In this document: piece by piece, positions 1 to 7,667 of the stretch
How the letters are laid out: each line of letters opens with the position of its first letter
How positions within the stretch are numbered: position 1 is the first letter of the stretch
From: CADEFX01 sp050260355
Lineage (GTDB): Bacteria; Pseudomonadota; Alphaproteobacteria; Rhizobiales; Hyphomicrobiaceae
NCBI GenBank assembly: GCA_050260355.1
Contig: JBLNBZ010000073.1
Span: forward strand, 1-58,745
Reading direction: 5' to 3'
DNA length: 58,745 nucleotides
Notes under the pieces: generated by a model
What the model saw: only the letters and a program-made list of their open reading frames with translations
Databases searched by the model: none
Told to the model about the DNA's origin: nothing
Program-made: the position numbers and the translations under genes

Positions 1-219
1 GACGAGTACTATCATGCGGATCTCATCGGGCTCTCTGCAGTAGCAAGCGACGGAACCCCCGTCGGCACGGTCAGTGCCGTACACAACTTCGGTGCCGGCG
101 ATCTCATTGAGATCGCACGACCGGGCTCGCGCCGCACGGAACTCCTCCCGTTTACCGAGGCCTTCGTCCTGGAGGTGGACCTCAACGGCGGCAGGCTGAT
201 CGTAAAGCTGCCGGAGTGA
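1..219 (+). CDS. rimM: 16S rRNA maturation factor RimM, C-terminal fragment
   Basis: The window opens inside this gene; 72 codons and a TGA stop are present. The reading frame starts DEYYHADLIG and ends with VDLNGGRLIVKLPE, which is the PRC-barrel part of RimM: the aromatic-acidic D-E-Y-Y-H-A-D-L entry strand and the closing V-D-L/I-V-x-L-P strand are hallmarks. RimM assists maturation of the 3' head domain of 16S rRNA in the small subunit by binding ribosomal protein S19. The N-terminal half lies outside the window. In many bacteria trmD follows rimM directly; here the next gene is an adenylate cyclase on the same strand, about 110 bases on. Identification is by motif; the fragment is short but distinctive. 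Confidence 0.85.
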   Translation, partial: DEYYHADLIGLSAVASDGTPVGTVSAVHNFGAGDLIEIARPGSRRTELLPFTEAFVLEVDLNGGRLIVKLPE

Positions 220-246
220 CCTTGAGCCAGCAAAAGAATTGCGGGC

Positions 247-267
247 CTTTGGAGGTCGCTCCCAAAG
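247..267 (+). terminator. candidate hairpin after rimM
   Basis: An inverted repeat (CTTTGG at 247-252, CCAAAG at 262-267, with two further inner pairs around a bulged C) lies 28 bases after the rimM stop and before the cyclase gene. It is followed by GCTTGAGC and not by a T-run, so it is not a classical intrinsic terminator. It may end or stabilise the rimM transcript. Low certainty. Confidence 0.3.
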
Positions 268-327
268 CTTGAGCGCCGCCGACATGTGACAGAATATGGG
301 CCGACAACCGGAGGGAGAGGCTGGCGG

Positions 328-1644
328 ATGACGGCGCGGGCGCGAGCCGAGACACGGCGCTGGCCAGCACGGGCGCTGGCCAATGTCCGCCCGCGGCTGA
401 GCCGGATGGCCAACTTCGGCACCGAACGCTATCCGCCCGCAGCGGCGCGGCGCCTCAAGATTCTCAACGTCGTTTGCTATCTCATCGCATTCTTCACTGC
501 CGCCTATGCCGTGCAGCACATCTTTGTTGATCGCAGGACCTGGGCCCCCGTCATCCTCATCAATTTGGCACTTGCTGCGATCGCGCTGCTGGCACCCTTC
601 CTGCATCGTTTCAACGAGCTGGCGGGCGGGCTCACCATCGCTGGAGCGGAGCTCGTCGCGCTATTCGTGCTGACGGCATACGTCGGACATTCGTCGGGGA
701 TCCACATCCAATACGTCGCGTATGCCGCCACTCCCTTCGTGGTCCTCGGTCTCGGCCGGATTTGGCTGATCGCAGCGCTCGTGATCATCGCCCTCGTCTT
801 GCATACCGCAGCCTGGTTCTTGTTCCCCGACGCGCATGCACTGATCAAGGCGAGCGCATTCGATCTGAACTCTCTATACGTGACGGCCGCAGTGACGACA
901 TTCGGCGTCATTGCCGCGACCGTGTACTACGCCTTTCATCTGGCCGAGCGGGCCGAGGCGGAAACCGACGCTCTCCTCCATAACGTCCTGCCGGACTCGA
1001 TCGCCGATCGCCTCAAGGCTGATCCTGGCGCCACGATCGCCGACACCTTTGAGGAAGCCTCGGTTCTGTTCGCCGACCTCAAGGGTTTCGTGCCGTTGGC
1101 CAAGACGCTCGGGGCCGCTGCCACGGTGGAGTTTTTGAACAAGCTGATGACCGAGTTCGACCAGCTTGCCCAGCGCCACCGGGTGGAGAAGATCAAGACC
1201 ATCGGTGATGCCTACATGGTCGCCTGCGGCGTTCCCAAGCCGGACCCCGATCACGCGCTGCGGCTCACGCGCATGGGTCTCGACATGCTGGCAGCCATGG
1301 AGGTCGCGTCCGCGGAGGCCGGCATGCCCCTGTCGATCCGGATCGGGATGGCATCGGGACCGGTGATGGCGGGGGTGATCGGCGCCAAGCGGCTCACTTA
1401 TGACGTGTGGGGCGACACGGTGAACCTCGCGGCACGCCTCGAGAACCGCGGTGAGCCCGGGCGCATTCACATCTCCGACCACACCCGCACGCTGCTTGAA
1501 GGCACGTATGTGCTGGAGCGCCGCGGACCACTCGACCTCAAAGGCTTCGGCGTGGAGCAGACCTGGCTTCTGGTGGGCCCACACAGCAGCGCCGACACAC
1601 GCGTCGCGGCATGCGTGGCAGACCTCACGCCATCTCGCCCCTGA
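328..1644 (+). CDS. membrane-anchored class III adenylate cyclase
   Basis: Makes cyclic AMP from ATP. The N-terminal half (about residues 45-220) is a run of hydrophobic helices, consistent with a six-helix membrane anchor; the C-terminal part is a class III cyclase catalytic domain. Visible motifs are FADLKGF (first metal-binding Asp), EKIKTIGDAYMVA (adenine-contacting Lys and second metal Asp) and YDVWGDTVNLAARLE (Asp before WGD and the transition-state Asn). The Lys and Asp at the base-recognition positions favour adenylate over guanylate cyclase. I chose ATG 328 because GGAGGGAGAGG lies just upstream; an in-frame GTG at 286 lacks such a site. The gene ends 20 bases inside the convergent UbiH-type gene. 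No extra sensory domain is recognisable beyond the membrane part. Confidence 0.85.
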   Translation: MTARARAETRRWPARALANVRPRLSRMANFGTERYPPAAARRLKILNVVCYLIAFFTAAYAVQHIFVDRRTWAPVILINLALAAIALLAPFLHRFNELAGGLTIAGAELVALFVLTAYVGHSSGIHIQYVAYAATPFVVLGLGRIWLIAALVIIALVLHTAAWFLFPDAHALIKASAFDLNSLYVTAAVTTFGVIAATVYYAFHLAERAEAETDALLHNVLPDSIADRLKADPGATIADTFEEASVLFADLKGFVPLAKTLGAAATVEFLNKLMTEFDQLAQRHRVEKIKTIGDAYMVACGVPKPDPDHALRLTRMGLDMLAAMEVASAEAGMPLSIRIGMASGPVMAGVIGAKRLTYDVWGDTVNLAARLENRGEPGRIHISDHTRTLLEGTYVLERRGPLDLKGFGVEQTWLLVGPHSSADTRVAACVADLTPSRP

Positions 1645-2869
1645 GAAGCCGCGGCACCTCGCCGGTGAGCCCTGCGGCCTCGCCGACCAGGGCTTGCTTC
1701 AAGGCGGGCGACCGGTTGACCAGGCCCAGGCCGACATCTCGAATGGCGCGTACCAGGCCGCTGTCGTTGGAGAACAGGCGGTTGAGCGCCTCGAAAGCAG
1801 CCGCAGCCTGAACCGAGTCGAACCTTCGCCACCGCTCATAGCGCTCGAGCGCGATCGAGCTGCCAGGGTCCAAGCCGAGACGCATGGCCTCGGCAACACA
1901 CTGCGTCAGCGCTGCAACGTCCTTGAACCCCAGGTTTAACCCTTGCCCTGCGATCGGATGCACGCCCCGCGCGCTGTCCCCGGCCAAAGCCAGGCGCGGA
2001 GCCGTCATCGTGCGCGCCATATGGAACTCGAGCGGCCACGCCGCTCGCGGACCAGCAAGTGCAATTGTGCCGAGCCGGTATCCGAAGCGCTGCTGCATCT
2101 CGGCGAGGAACGACTCGTCCGGCAATGCGACGATAGCGCGGCCGCGCTCCTTGTCTTCACTCCACGTGACGCACGCCCGATTGTCACGCAGCGGGAGGAT
2201 CGCAAACGGACCGCTGGGGAGGAAATGCTGCACGGCGCGGGCCCTGTGAGGCCGTTCGAGCGCGACCGTCGTGACGATGCCGATCTGCGGCTGGACCCAG
2301 CGCACGAGCTTGATGCCCGCCGCATCCCGGGCCGGCGAGTCTCTGCCGTCCGCGGCGATGACCAGGCTGGCGCGGATAAGCTCCCCGTTGACGAGCGCGA
2401 CCTCGATGCCCGTGTCGTCGACGGTCGATCCCAGCGCTTCGAGCGGGGCGCGAACCTCCAGATTTGGCGTGTTGCGCGCCACGGCGAGCAGCGCCGACCT
2501 CAGGTGGGCGCCCTCGACAATCCAGCTCGCCGGCTCGGATCCCTCTATGGTGTTGTCCCAGCTCAGTAAAATCGGGCGGATGGCGTGTTGCAGGGCCGAG
2601 TCGGTGATGTCGATGGCCTCTACGGGCTGTGCGTGCGCCGCAAGCTCCTGCCACACGCCTAGCGCGTTCAGCATGTGCTTGGAGCCCGCCGAAATGGCGT
2701 AGGCTCTGGGGTCATGGCTTGGCGCGTCGTCCAGGCGACGCCGGTCGAGAATGGCGATGCGGACCTCGTGTCGCAGCGCCAGGGCCAGCGCCCGACCAAC
2801 GGCCAGGCCGACATAGCTGCCGCCGAGGACGACGATATCGAAGGAATTGGCTTGGCTATGGGCGCTCAT
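1625..2869 (-). CDS. UbiH/UbiF/COQ6-family FAD-dependent ubiquinone hydroxylase
   Basis: A 414-residue flavoprotein monooxygenase of the ubiquinone-biosynthesis group, which hydroxylates the benzoquinol ring precursor using NAD(P)H and O2 at the inner membrane. The N-terminus carries the FAD Rossmann loop in a modified form (VVLGGSYVGLAVG, where GxGxxG is usual). The mid region has the DG motif (AADGRDSPAR) and the C-terminal third the second FAD motif, GDSARGVHPIAGQGLNLG, typical of UbiH, UbiF and VisC. ATG 2869 is chosen because the flavin fold starts right after it; the frame stays open about 55 codons further upstream with no homology-like sequence. Which ring position (C5, C6 or C1) is hydroxylated cannot be told from sequence alone. 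It is convergent with the cyclase and divergent from tesB. Confidence 0.85.
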   Translation of the reverse strand: MSAHSQANSFDIVVLGGSYVGLAVGRALALALRHEVRIAILDRRRLDDAPSHDPRAYAISAGSKHMLNALGVWQELAAHAQPVEAIDITDSALQHAIRPILLSWDNTIEGSEPASWIVEGAHLRSALLAVARNTPNLEVRAPLEALGSTVDDTGIEVALVNGELIRASLVIAADGRDSPARDAAGIKLVRWVQPQIGIVTTVALERPHRARAVQHFLPSGPFAILPLRDNRACVTWSEDKERGRAIVALPDESFLAEMQQRFGYRLGTIALAGPRAAWPLEFHMARTMTAPRLALAGDSARGVHPIAGQGLNLGFKDVAALTQCVAEAMRLGLDPGSSIALERYERWRRFDSVQAAAAFEALNRLFSNDSGLVRAIRDVGLGLVNRSPALKQALVGEAAGLTGEVPRLLRGEMA

Positions 2870-2981
2870 AACTCGACTTCGTGTGCCCGAGGCGACCTCC
2901 CGCGGTCTTGACAGGAGAGCCCGGCTCCACTCCCTTGCACTGCAACAAGTCCCTGGGTCACCCGGGAGTGACAGGTCAAGC

Positions 2982-3881
2982 ATGCCTAGCAGAAAGCCGA
3001 AGGCGCCCCAAGCCGTGGACAAGCTTTTGTCCATTCTCGACCTCGAGCCCCTGGAGCAGAACCTGTTCCGCGGACGGGGACCTACGGAAGGCTGGCAGCG
3101 GGTCTATGGGGGCCAGGTTCTTGGGCAGGCGCTGGTCGCAGCGGTCCGCACCGTGCCGGAGGACCGCATCGCCCATTCGATGCACGGCTATTTCCTGCTG
3201 CCCGGCGATCCCACGCAGCCCATTATTTACGATGTCGAGCGTATCCGCGACGGCGGCAGCTTCTCGACGCGCAGAGTCAAGGCGATCCAACACGGCCGCG
3301 TTATGTTCTTTACGAGCGTCTCGTTTCACAAGGCGGAGGACAGCTTCGACCATCAATCGGCCATGCCTGAAGTTCCAGCGCCCGAGGATCTGCCGAGCGA
3401 GGCAGATCTGCGCGGACGACTTCTGGATCATTTGCCGGACTACATCCGCTCCTATTGGGAGCGAGAGAGGCCGATCGAGATGCGGCCGGTCGATGTCTCG
3501 CGCTACTTCGGCCGCGAAGAAGGGCCCGCCGTGCAGCACATCTGGATGCGGGCCAACGGGAAGCTGCCCGGAGCATTTCCCTTGCATCAGTGCGTTTTGG
3601 CCTACGCTTCTGACTTTACGCTGCTCGACACCGCATTGATCGCGCATGGCAAGCTTTGGTTCGACCGCGACATCCAGCTCGCCAGCCTCGATCACGCACT
3701 CTGGTTTCATCGGCCGTTCCGGGCCGACGAATGGCTGCTTTACTCTCAAGACAGCCCATCCGCGCATGGAGCGCGCGGCCTTTGTCGGGGAAGCATCTTC
3801 ACGCGCGACGGCGTGCTGGTCGCATCCGTAGCTCAGGAGGGCCTGATCCGACGACGCACCACGTCATATGTGGTCAGCTGA
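2982..3881 (+). CDS. tesB: acyl-CoA thioesterase II (TesB)
   Basis: Hydrolyses acyl-CoA to free fatty acid and CoA in the cytoplasm. The 299-residue length fits TesB. It has two hot-dog domains in one chain: the first with YGGQVLGQAL and HGYFLLPGDP, the second with SLDHALWFHRPFRADEW and VASVAQEGLIR. The catalytic network known from E. coli TesB (Asp, Thr/Ser, Gln) is represented by Asp237 in SLDHALW and Gln285 in VAQEG. The start at ATG 2982 follows a GGGAG-type ribosome binding site and gives the expected N-terminus (LLSILDLEPLEQNLFRG). The open frame continues upstream into the divergent UbiH-type gene but shows no family similarity there. Confidence 0.92.
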   Translation: MPSRKPKAPQAVDKLLSILDLEPLEQNLFRGRGPTEGWQRVYGGQVLGQALVAAVRTVPEDRIAHSMHGYFLLPGDPTQPIIYDVERIRDGGSFSTRRVKAIQHGRVMFFTSVSFHKAEDSFDHQSAMPEVPAPEDLPSEADLRGRLLDHLPDYIRSYWERERPIEMRPVDVSRYFGREEGPAVQHIWMRANGKLPGAFPLHQCVLAYASDFTLLDTALIAHGKLWFDRDIQLASLDHALWFHRPFRADEWLLYSQDSPSAHGARGLCRGSIFTRDGVLVASVAQEGLIRRRTTSYVVS

Positions 3882-3899
3882 TAGGCAAAAAGCCCAAAT

Positions 3900-3916
3900 T
3901 GCCTAATTTATAGGCA
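3900..3916. other. small AT-rich inverted repeat between tesB and glnK
   Basis: TGCCTA (3900-3905) and TAGGCA (3911-3916) form perfect 6-base arms around ATTTA; a further TAGGCA copy sits at about 3882-3887. The site lies 18 bases after the tesB stop in a locally AT-rich patch. It could be a weak terminator or a protein-binding site; the sequence does not decide. Confidence 0.3.
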
Positions 3917-4003
3917 GACCCTCCTTCGCGCGCTGCTCGTGGGCAGTCATGTCTGCTCGATTTCATGCATAGAAATCAGCCGGATACGAGACTTCCGGGA
4001 ATT

Positions 4004-4018
4004 TGGCACAGCTCTTGA
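4004..4018 (+). promoter_or_regulatory. candidate sigma-54 (RpoN) promoter for glnK-amtB
   Basis: TGGCAC (4004-4009), five bases, then TTGA (4015-4018): the -24 element matches the sigma-54 consensus exactly and the spacing between the GG and the -12 dinucleotide is the required 10 bases, but the -12 element reads GA where GC is the rule. It lies about 93 bases before the glnK start. glnK-amtB operons are usually controlled by NtrC and sigma-54, so the position makes sense. No convincing NtrC palindrome was seen upstream. Confidence 0.5.
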
Positions 4019-4110
4019 CTCTGAAGCTGATGGCTCGCTGCGAGCGGGCAATGTCAAGCGGCTGACGCAAGCCAATCTCGTGCTGCGCGCCGCGTTCAGG
4101 GGGTGCTGGC

Positions 4111-4449
4111 ATGAAATTGATTACGGCCATCATAAAGCCCTTCAAGCTCGAGGAGGTTCGCGCCGCGCTAACCGACGTCGGGCTGCAAGGCATGACCGTC
4201 ACCGAGGTGAAGGGGTACGGCCGCCAGAAGGGGCACACGGAAATCTATCGCGGTGCCGAGTACGCGGTGAACTTCCTGCCGAAGCTCAAGATCGAGGTCG
4301 TTGTCGCCTCGGCTCAGGCGGACAGGGCTGTGGCGGCGATCTCGACTGCAGCCAAAACCGGCCAGATCGGAGACGGCAAGATCTTCGTCTCATCCATCGA
4401 GCATTCGGTCCGCATCCGCACCGGCGAGACGGACGACAACGCGCTGTGA
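4111..4449 (+). CDS. glnK: nitrogen regulatory protein PII (GlnK)
   Basis: A full-length 112-residue PII protein. PII proteins form trimers that bind ATP/ADP and 2-oxoglutarate and are uridylylated by GlnD on the T-loop tyrosine; this residue is Tyr51 here, in YRGAEYAVNF. The start MKLITAIIKPFKLEEVR and the ATP-binding KGYGRQKGHTE and GDGKIFV segments are canonical. ATG 4111 follows CAGGGGG. The gene lies 55 bases before amtB, the classical glnK-amtB order, so it is named glnK and not glnB. Under nitrogen sufficiency the de-uridylylated form is expected to plug the AmtB channel. A sigma-54-like promoter lies upstream. Confidence 0.95.
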   Translation: MKLITAIIKPFKLEEVRAALTDVGLQGMTVTEVKGYGRQKGHTEIYRGAEYAVNFLPKLKIEVVVASAQADRAVAAISTAAKTGQIGDGKIFVSSIEHSVRIRTGETDDNAL

Positions 4450-4504
4450 TGCATCGAAACGCGATCACGGACTGCATCCCACATTCACGCGAGGAAAGCA
4501 TCCA

Positions 4505-5971
4505 ATGAAGCCGAGAGTGCTCGAGCGACTGGCCGGCTGCGCCGTGCTTGCCGCGATCGTGGCCGCCGCTATGGCGGCTCCAGCCTTCGCCGCCCCAGTA
4601 CCCAACAAGGGCGATACCGCCTTCATGATGAGCTCGACCGTGCTCGTGCTTCTCATGACCATCCCGGGCTTGGCGCTGTTCTACGGCGGTCTCGTGCGCG
4701 CCAAGAACATGCTGTCGGTGCTCATGCAGGTCTTCGCCATCGTCTGCATGGTCGCCATTATCTGGGTGGTCTACGGTTATAGTCTCGCCTTCACCGGCGG
4801 CGGCGCCTGGAACAACTATGTCGGCGGGCTCGACAAGATCTTTCTCCGGGGCGTAACCGGCGAGTCGACTGCGGCGACATTCTCCAACGGCGTCGTCATC
4901 CCAGAGGTGGTTTACATCTGCTTCCAGATGACGTTCGCCTGCATTACACCGGCGCTGATCGTCGGCGGCTTCGCCGAGCGCATGAAGTTCGGCGCGCTCC
5001 TGCTCTTCATTGCGCTGTGGGTCACGTTCATCTATTTCCCGATGGCTCACATGGTCTGGTACTGGGCCGGCCCCGATGCGATCGCCGACGCCGCCAAGAA
5101 GCTGGCTGAGGCCGCGGCCGACGCCAAACCTGCCGCGCATGCCGCGCTCGATGCCGTCATGTCCGATGCTGGCCTCGCCTTCCAGTGGGGCGCGCTCGAC
5201 TTCGCCGGCGGCACTGTCGTGCACATCAACTCGGGTATTGCCGGTCTCGTCGGCGCATTGATCCTCGGCAAGCGCGTCGGCTTCGGCCGTGAGCAGATGG
5301 CACCGCACAACCTCGCCCTGACGATGGTCGGCGCATCGCTGCTCTGGGTCGGCTGGTTCGGTTTCAACGCCGGCTCGAACCTCGAGGCCAATGGCACCGC
5401 CGCGATGGCGATGATGAACACGTTCGTCGCTACGGCCGCAGCAGCTCTGGCGTGGATGCTGTCGGAGTGGTCGGCCAAGGGTAAGCCTTCACTGCTGGGC
5501 CTCGTGTCGGGTGCCGTAGCGGGCCTCGTCGCAGTGACGCCGGCCTGCGGCTTTGCAGGTCCGATGGGCTCCATCGTCCTCGGCATCGTGGCGGGCATCG
5601 TGTGCTTCATCTTCTGCACGGGCGTGAAGAATGCCATCGGCTACGATGACAGCCTCGACGTGTTCGGAGTGCATTGCATCGGCGGCATTGTCGGTGCCCT
5701 CGGCACCGGCATTCTGGTTGCTCCGTTTCTGGGCGGCGCCGGCATCGCCGACTACGCCTCCAAGCCGGGCGAACTGGCCGCAGGCGAATACGTGATGGCC
5801 ACGCAGGTCTTTGCACAGCTCAAGGCGGTGCTCCTGACCCTTGTCTGGTCAGGCGTGGGCTCCGCGATCCTCTATAAGATCGTCGACATCATCGTTGGTC
5901 TGCGACCCGACGAGCAGCGCGAGCGCGAGGGACTGGACATCACCGAGCACGGCGAGCGCGCTTACAACTGA
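4505..5971 (+). CDS. amtB: ammonium channel AmtB
   Basis: Conducts ammonium/ammonia across the inner membrane. At 488 residues it has a cleavable signal peptide (residues 1-29, ending PAFA), then about eleven transmembrane helices. The pore twin histidines are visible in GGTVVHINSG and in DVFGVHCIGGIVG, and the ammonium-recruiting region in ALDFAGG. An Ala-rich insertion of roughly 35 residues (AKKLAEAAADAKPAAHAAL) lies in the loop before the first pore histidine; comparable insertions occur in other alphaproteobacterial AmtB proteins. ATG 4505 is preceded by GAGGAAAG. It is co-transcribed with glnK, whose product regulates it. A long, nearly perfect hairpin follows the stop. Confidence 0.95.
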   Translation: MKPRVLERLAGCAVLAAIVAAAMAAPAFAAPVPNKGDTAFMMSSTVLVLLMTIPGLALFYGGLVRAKNMLSVLMQVFAIVCMVAIIWVVYGYSLAFTGGGAWNNYVGGLDKIFLRGVTGESTAATFSNGVVIPEVVYICFQMTFACITPALIVGGFAERMKFGALLLFIALWVTFIYFPMAHMVWYWAGPDAIADAAKKLAEAAADAKPAAHAALDAVMSDAGLAFQWGALDFAGGTVVHINSGIAGLVGALILGKRVGFGREQMAPHNLALTMVGASLLWVGWFGFNAGSNLEANGTAAMAMMNTFVATAAAALAWMLSEWSAKGKPSLLGLVSGAVAGLVAVTPACGFAGPMGSIVLGIVAGIVCFIFCTGVKNAIGYDDSLDVFGVHCIGGIVGALGTGILVAPFLGGAGIADYASKPGELAAGEYVMATQVFAQLKAVLLTLVWSGVGSAILYKIVDIIVGLRPDEQREREGLDITEHGERAYN

Positions 5972-6002
5972 GGAGCCTTCCTCATCGGGTTCCCCAGGCG
6001 AA

Positions 6003-6039
6003 GCGAGGCGAAGACCAATTCATCTGGTCATCGCCTCGC
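6003..6039 (+). terminator. long hairpin downstream of amtB
   Basis: Arms GCGAGGCGAAGACCA (6003-6017) and TGGTCATCGCCTCGC (6025-6039) pair over 15 bases with a single A-A mismatch around a 7-base loop. No T-run follows, so it is either a Rho-assisted terminator or a 3' stem that protects the glnK-amtB message. It also lies before the convergent dehydrogenase gene (stop at 6127), so it may serve both transcripts. Confidence 0.5.
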
Positions 6040-6126
6040 ACCCAAACTCGACTTTGCGATTCCCGAGCGGTCGTCTCCCATGACTCGCTCCTCAACTCGC
6101 CCGGGGCTGGCCTCCGGGCTATTTTC

Positions 6127-6996
6127 TCAGGACTGCTGCACGACTTCGATCAGGCGCGCCTCATCGCCATCGGGATCGAGGGCACTGGCTTTCGACCACC
6201 ATGTGGTCGCGGCGGCGCCGAGAGGCGCAGCACAGCGCATCGCTTCGGCCAGCGCGAGCCCGTATCTGGCATCCTTGTGGCGCAATTGCGCTGTGAAAAC
6301 CGGATCGCTCGCATAACGCTGCTCTGCCATTGGCCGGCAATGCCTGACAACCTGGGGACTAGCGGCGGCGCCCGTCTCGACGGCTTTGATGACGGTCTCG
6401 CGATCCAGGCCGAGGCGCTCGGCGAGCGCTAATCCTTCGGCCAATGCCGCGATCTGCACGGAGCCCATGAGATTGATCATCAGCTTGTAGCCCGTGCCAG
6501 CGCCGACGGCTCCGAACACGAGTATCGCTCGGCAAAGCGGCGAGAGCAGAGGACGCACTGCTTCGAGATGAGCCGGATCGGCGCCCACGAGCAGCGTAAG
6601 GTCGCCGGCAGCAGCCATATGCGGCCAGCCCGTCACGGGGCAGTCGATATAACGCAGCCCACGCGATGACGCTGCGCCGGCGAGGTCCATCACATGTGCG
6701 TGCGACAGCGTCGAGCATTCCACCACGAAGGCTCCGGCACGCAGGGCTTGCAGTGCACCCTGTGGGCCGAGCCAGGCAGCCCGCGATGCGGCATCGTCCG
6801 CCAGCATGGCAAACGCGGCCTCGGCATCGGCCGCGGCTGCTTTCGGAGTCTCGGCCCAGCGCGCCCCGGCGTCGAGCAATTCAGCAGCCTTGCTCTTGGT
6901 CCGGGTCCAAACGTGGACCTCGTGCCCGGCAGCAAGCAGCCTCGCCGCCATGCCGGCTCCCATCCGCCCCAGACCGAGAAATGCTATGCGAGCCAT
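6127..6996 (-). CDS. beta-hydroxyacid dehydrogenase family NAD(P)-binding oxidoreductase
   Basis: A 289-residue member of the 3-hydroxyisobutyrate dehydrogenase superfamily. The N-terminal Rossmann fold starts with FLGLGRMGAGMA; the catalytic Lys is in GTGYKLMINLMG, and the long C-terminal helical domain is complete. The substrate-binding motif, normally DAPVSGGxxGA, is DCPVTGWPHMAAAG here: the Gly-Gly pair is lost, so the substrate is probably not plain 3-hydroxyisobutyrate. The substrate cannot be named; imine-reductase-like members also deviate at this site. ATG 6996 is preceded by AAGGA. It lies 18 bases after the L,D-transpeptidase gene, so the two are probably co-transcribed. Confidence 0.8.
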   Translation of the reverse strand: MARIAFLGLGRMGAGMAARLLAAGHEVHVWTRTKSKAAELLDAGARWAETPKAAAADAEAAFAMLADDAASRAAWLGPQGALQALRAGAFVVECSTLSHAHVMDLAGAASSRGLRYIDCPVTGWPHMAAAGDLTLLVGADPAHLEAVRPLLSPLCRAILVFGAVGAGTGYKLMINLMGSVQIAALAEGLALAERLGLDRETVIKAVETGAAASPQVVRHCRPMAEQRYASDPVFTAQLRHKDARYGLALAEAMRCAAPLGAAATTWWSKASALDPDGDEARLIEVVQQS

Positions 6997-7014
6997 CTTG
7001 ACGTCCTTTTCAAA

Positions 7015-7575
7015 TTAAGTAAGGACGCGCAGCCGCGCCGGGTGTCGCAACCGCGCCAGGATCAACAGAAGGTCCCGGCGCGACACGGCAATGCAACCAG
7101 CAGTCGGCGCATAGCCGCGCGGCGCGAGATGCATGAAGATGGCGCTGCCGCGACCACGTATACGCGGTCGCTCGTTGTAGCCCAGGATGACGACAAGATC
7201 GTAGAGATGGTCATCGCGCCACATGGCTTCGGCACTGGCAGGGTATGGGTGATGGACGGGCCGGTTGTAGTTCCTATCCCCCTGAGCGTCACACCAGCCG
7301 TCGGAACGCTGGATCGGACGGGCCGGGAACCCGGTCCGCGGACGCATGAGGCGGTCCTGGCGATAGAGGACGTCGCGGATTGCATAAACACCGATCGGCG
7401 TCGCGCCATCCCCCTCGCGCTTTATGGCTCTCCGGCCGGTTCGGCCCAGCGCACAAGGTAAACTCAAAGTTCCAAACCGCAGCAGCCCCCGTGTGGCTGC
7501 CATGGACAGGGCACTGACGACCAATGTGCGGCAACCATGCCTGTCGGCGCTGGAGGCGAAGAGCCGGCGAGTCAA
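7015..7575 (-). CDS. YkuD-type L,D-transpeptidase
   Basis: A 186-residue single-domain YkuD protein. The catalytic signature is complete: a histidine in FMHLAPRGYAPTAGCIAVS followed by S/T-x-G-C, where the Cys is the nucleophile that attacks the meso-diaminopimelate-D-Ala stem. The stretches CALGRTG, KREGDGATPIG, DGWCDAQGDRNYNRPV and LYDLVVILGYNERP match the short YkuD proteins of Hyphomicrobiales. L,D-transpeptidases make 3-3 cross-links or attach proteins to peptidoglycan. I favour a TTG start at 7575, since AGGAAG lies five bases upstream; ATG 7503 would remove the first strand of the domain. No clear signal peptide is visible with either start. It is divergent from cenR, 92 bases away. 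Confidence 0.8.
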   Translation of the reverse strand: MTRRLFASSADRHGCRTLVVSALSMAATRGLLRFGTLSLPCALGRTGRRAIKREGDGATPIGVYAIRDVLYRQDRLMRPRTGFPARPIQRSDGWCDAQGDRNYNRPVHHPYPASAEAMWRDDHLYDLVVILGYNERPRIRGRGSAIFMHLAPRGYAPTAGCIAVSRRDLLLILARLRHPARLRVLT

Positions 7576-7667
7576 GGGGTCTTCCTGCGAAGCGTTGGCG
7601 AGTGCTGTTTCTGGGCCACAGACAATGGTAGAATCAAGTCCAAGAAAGCCGAAGGGAGAAATCCGTA

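Noticed and set aside
4286..5308. 340-codon open frame opposite glnK-amtB
   Set aside because: His/Asp/Glu-rich mirror of membrane-protein codons; no support.
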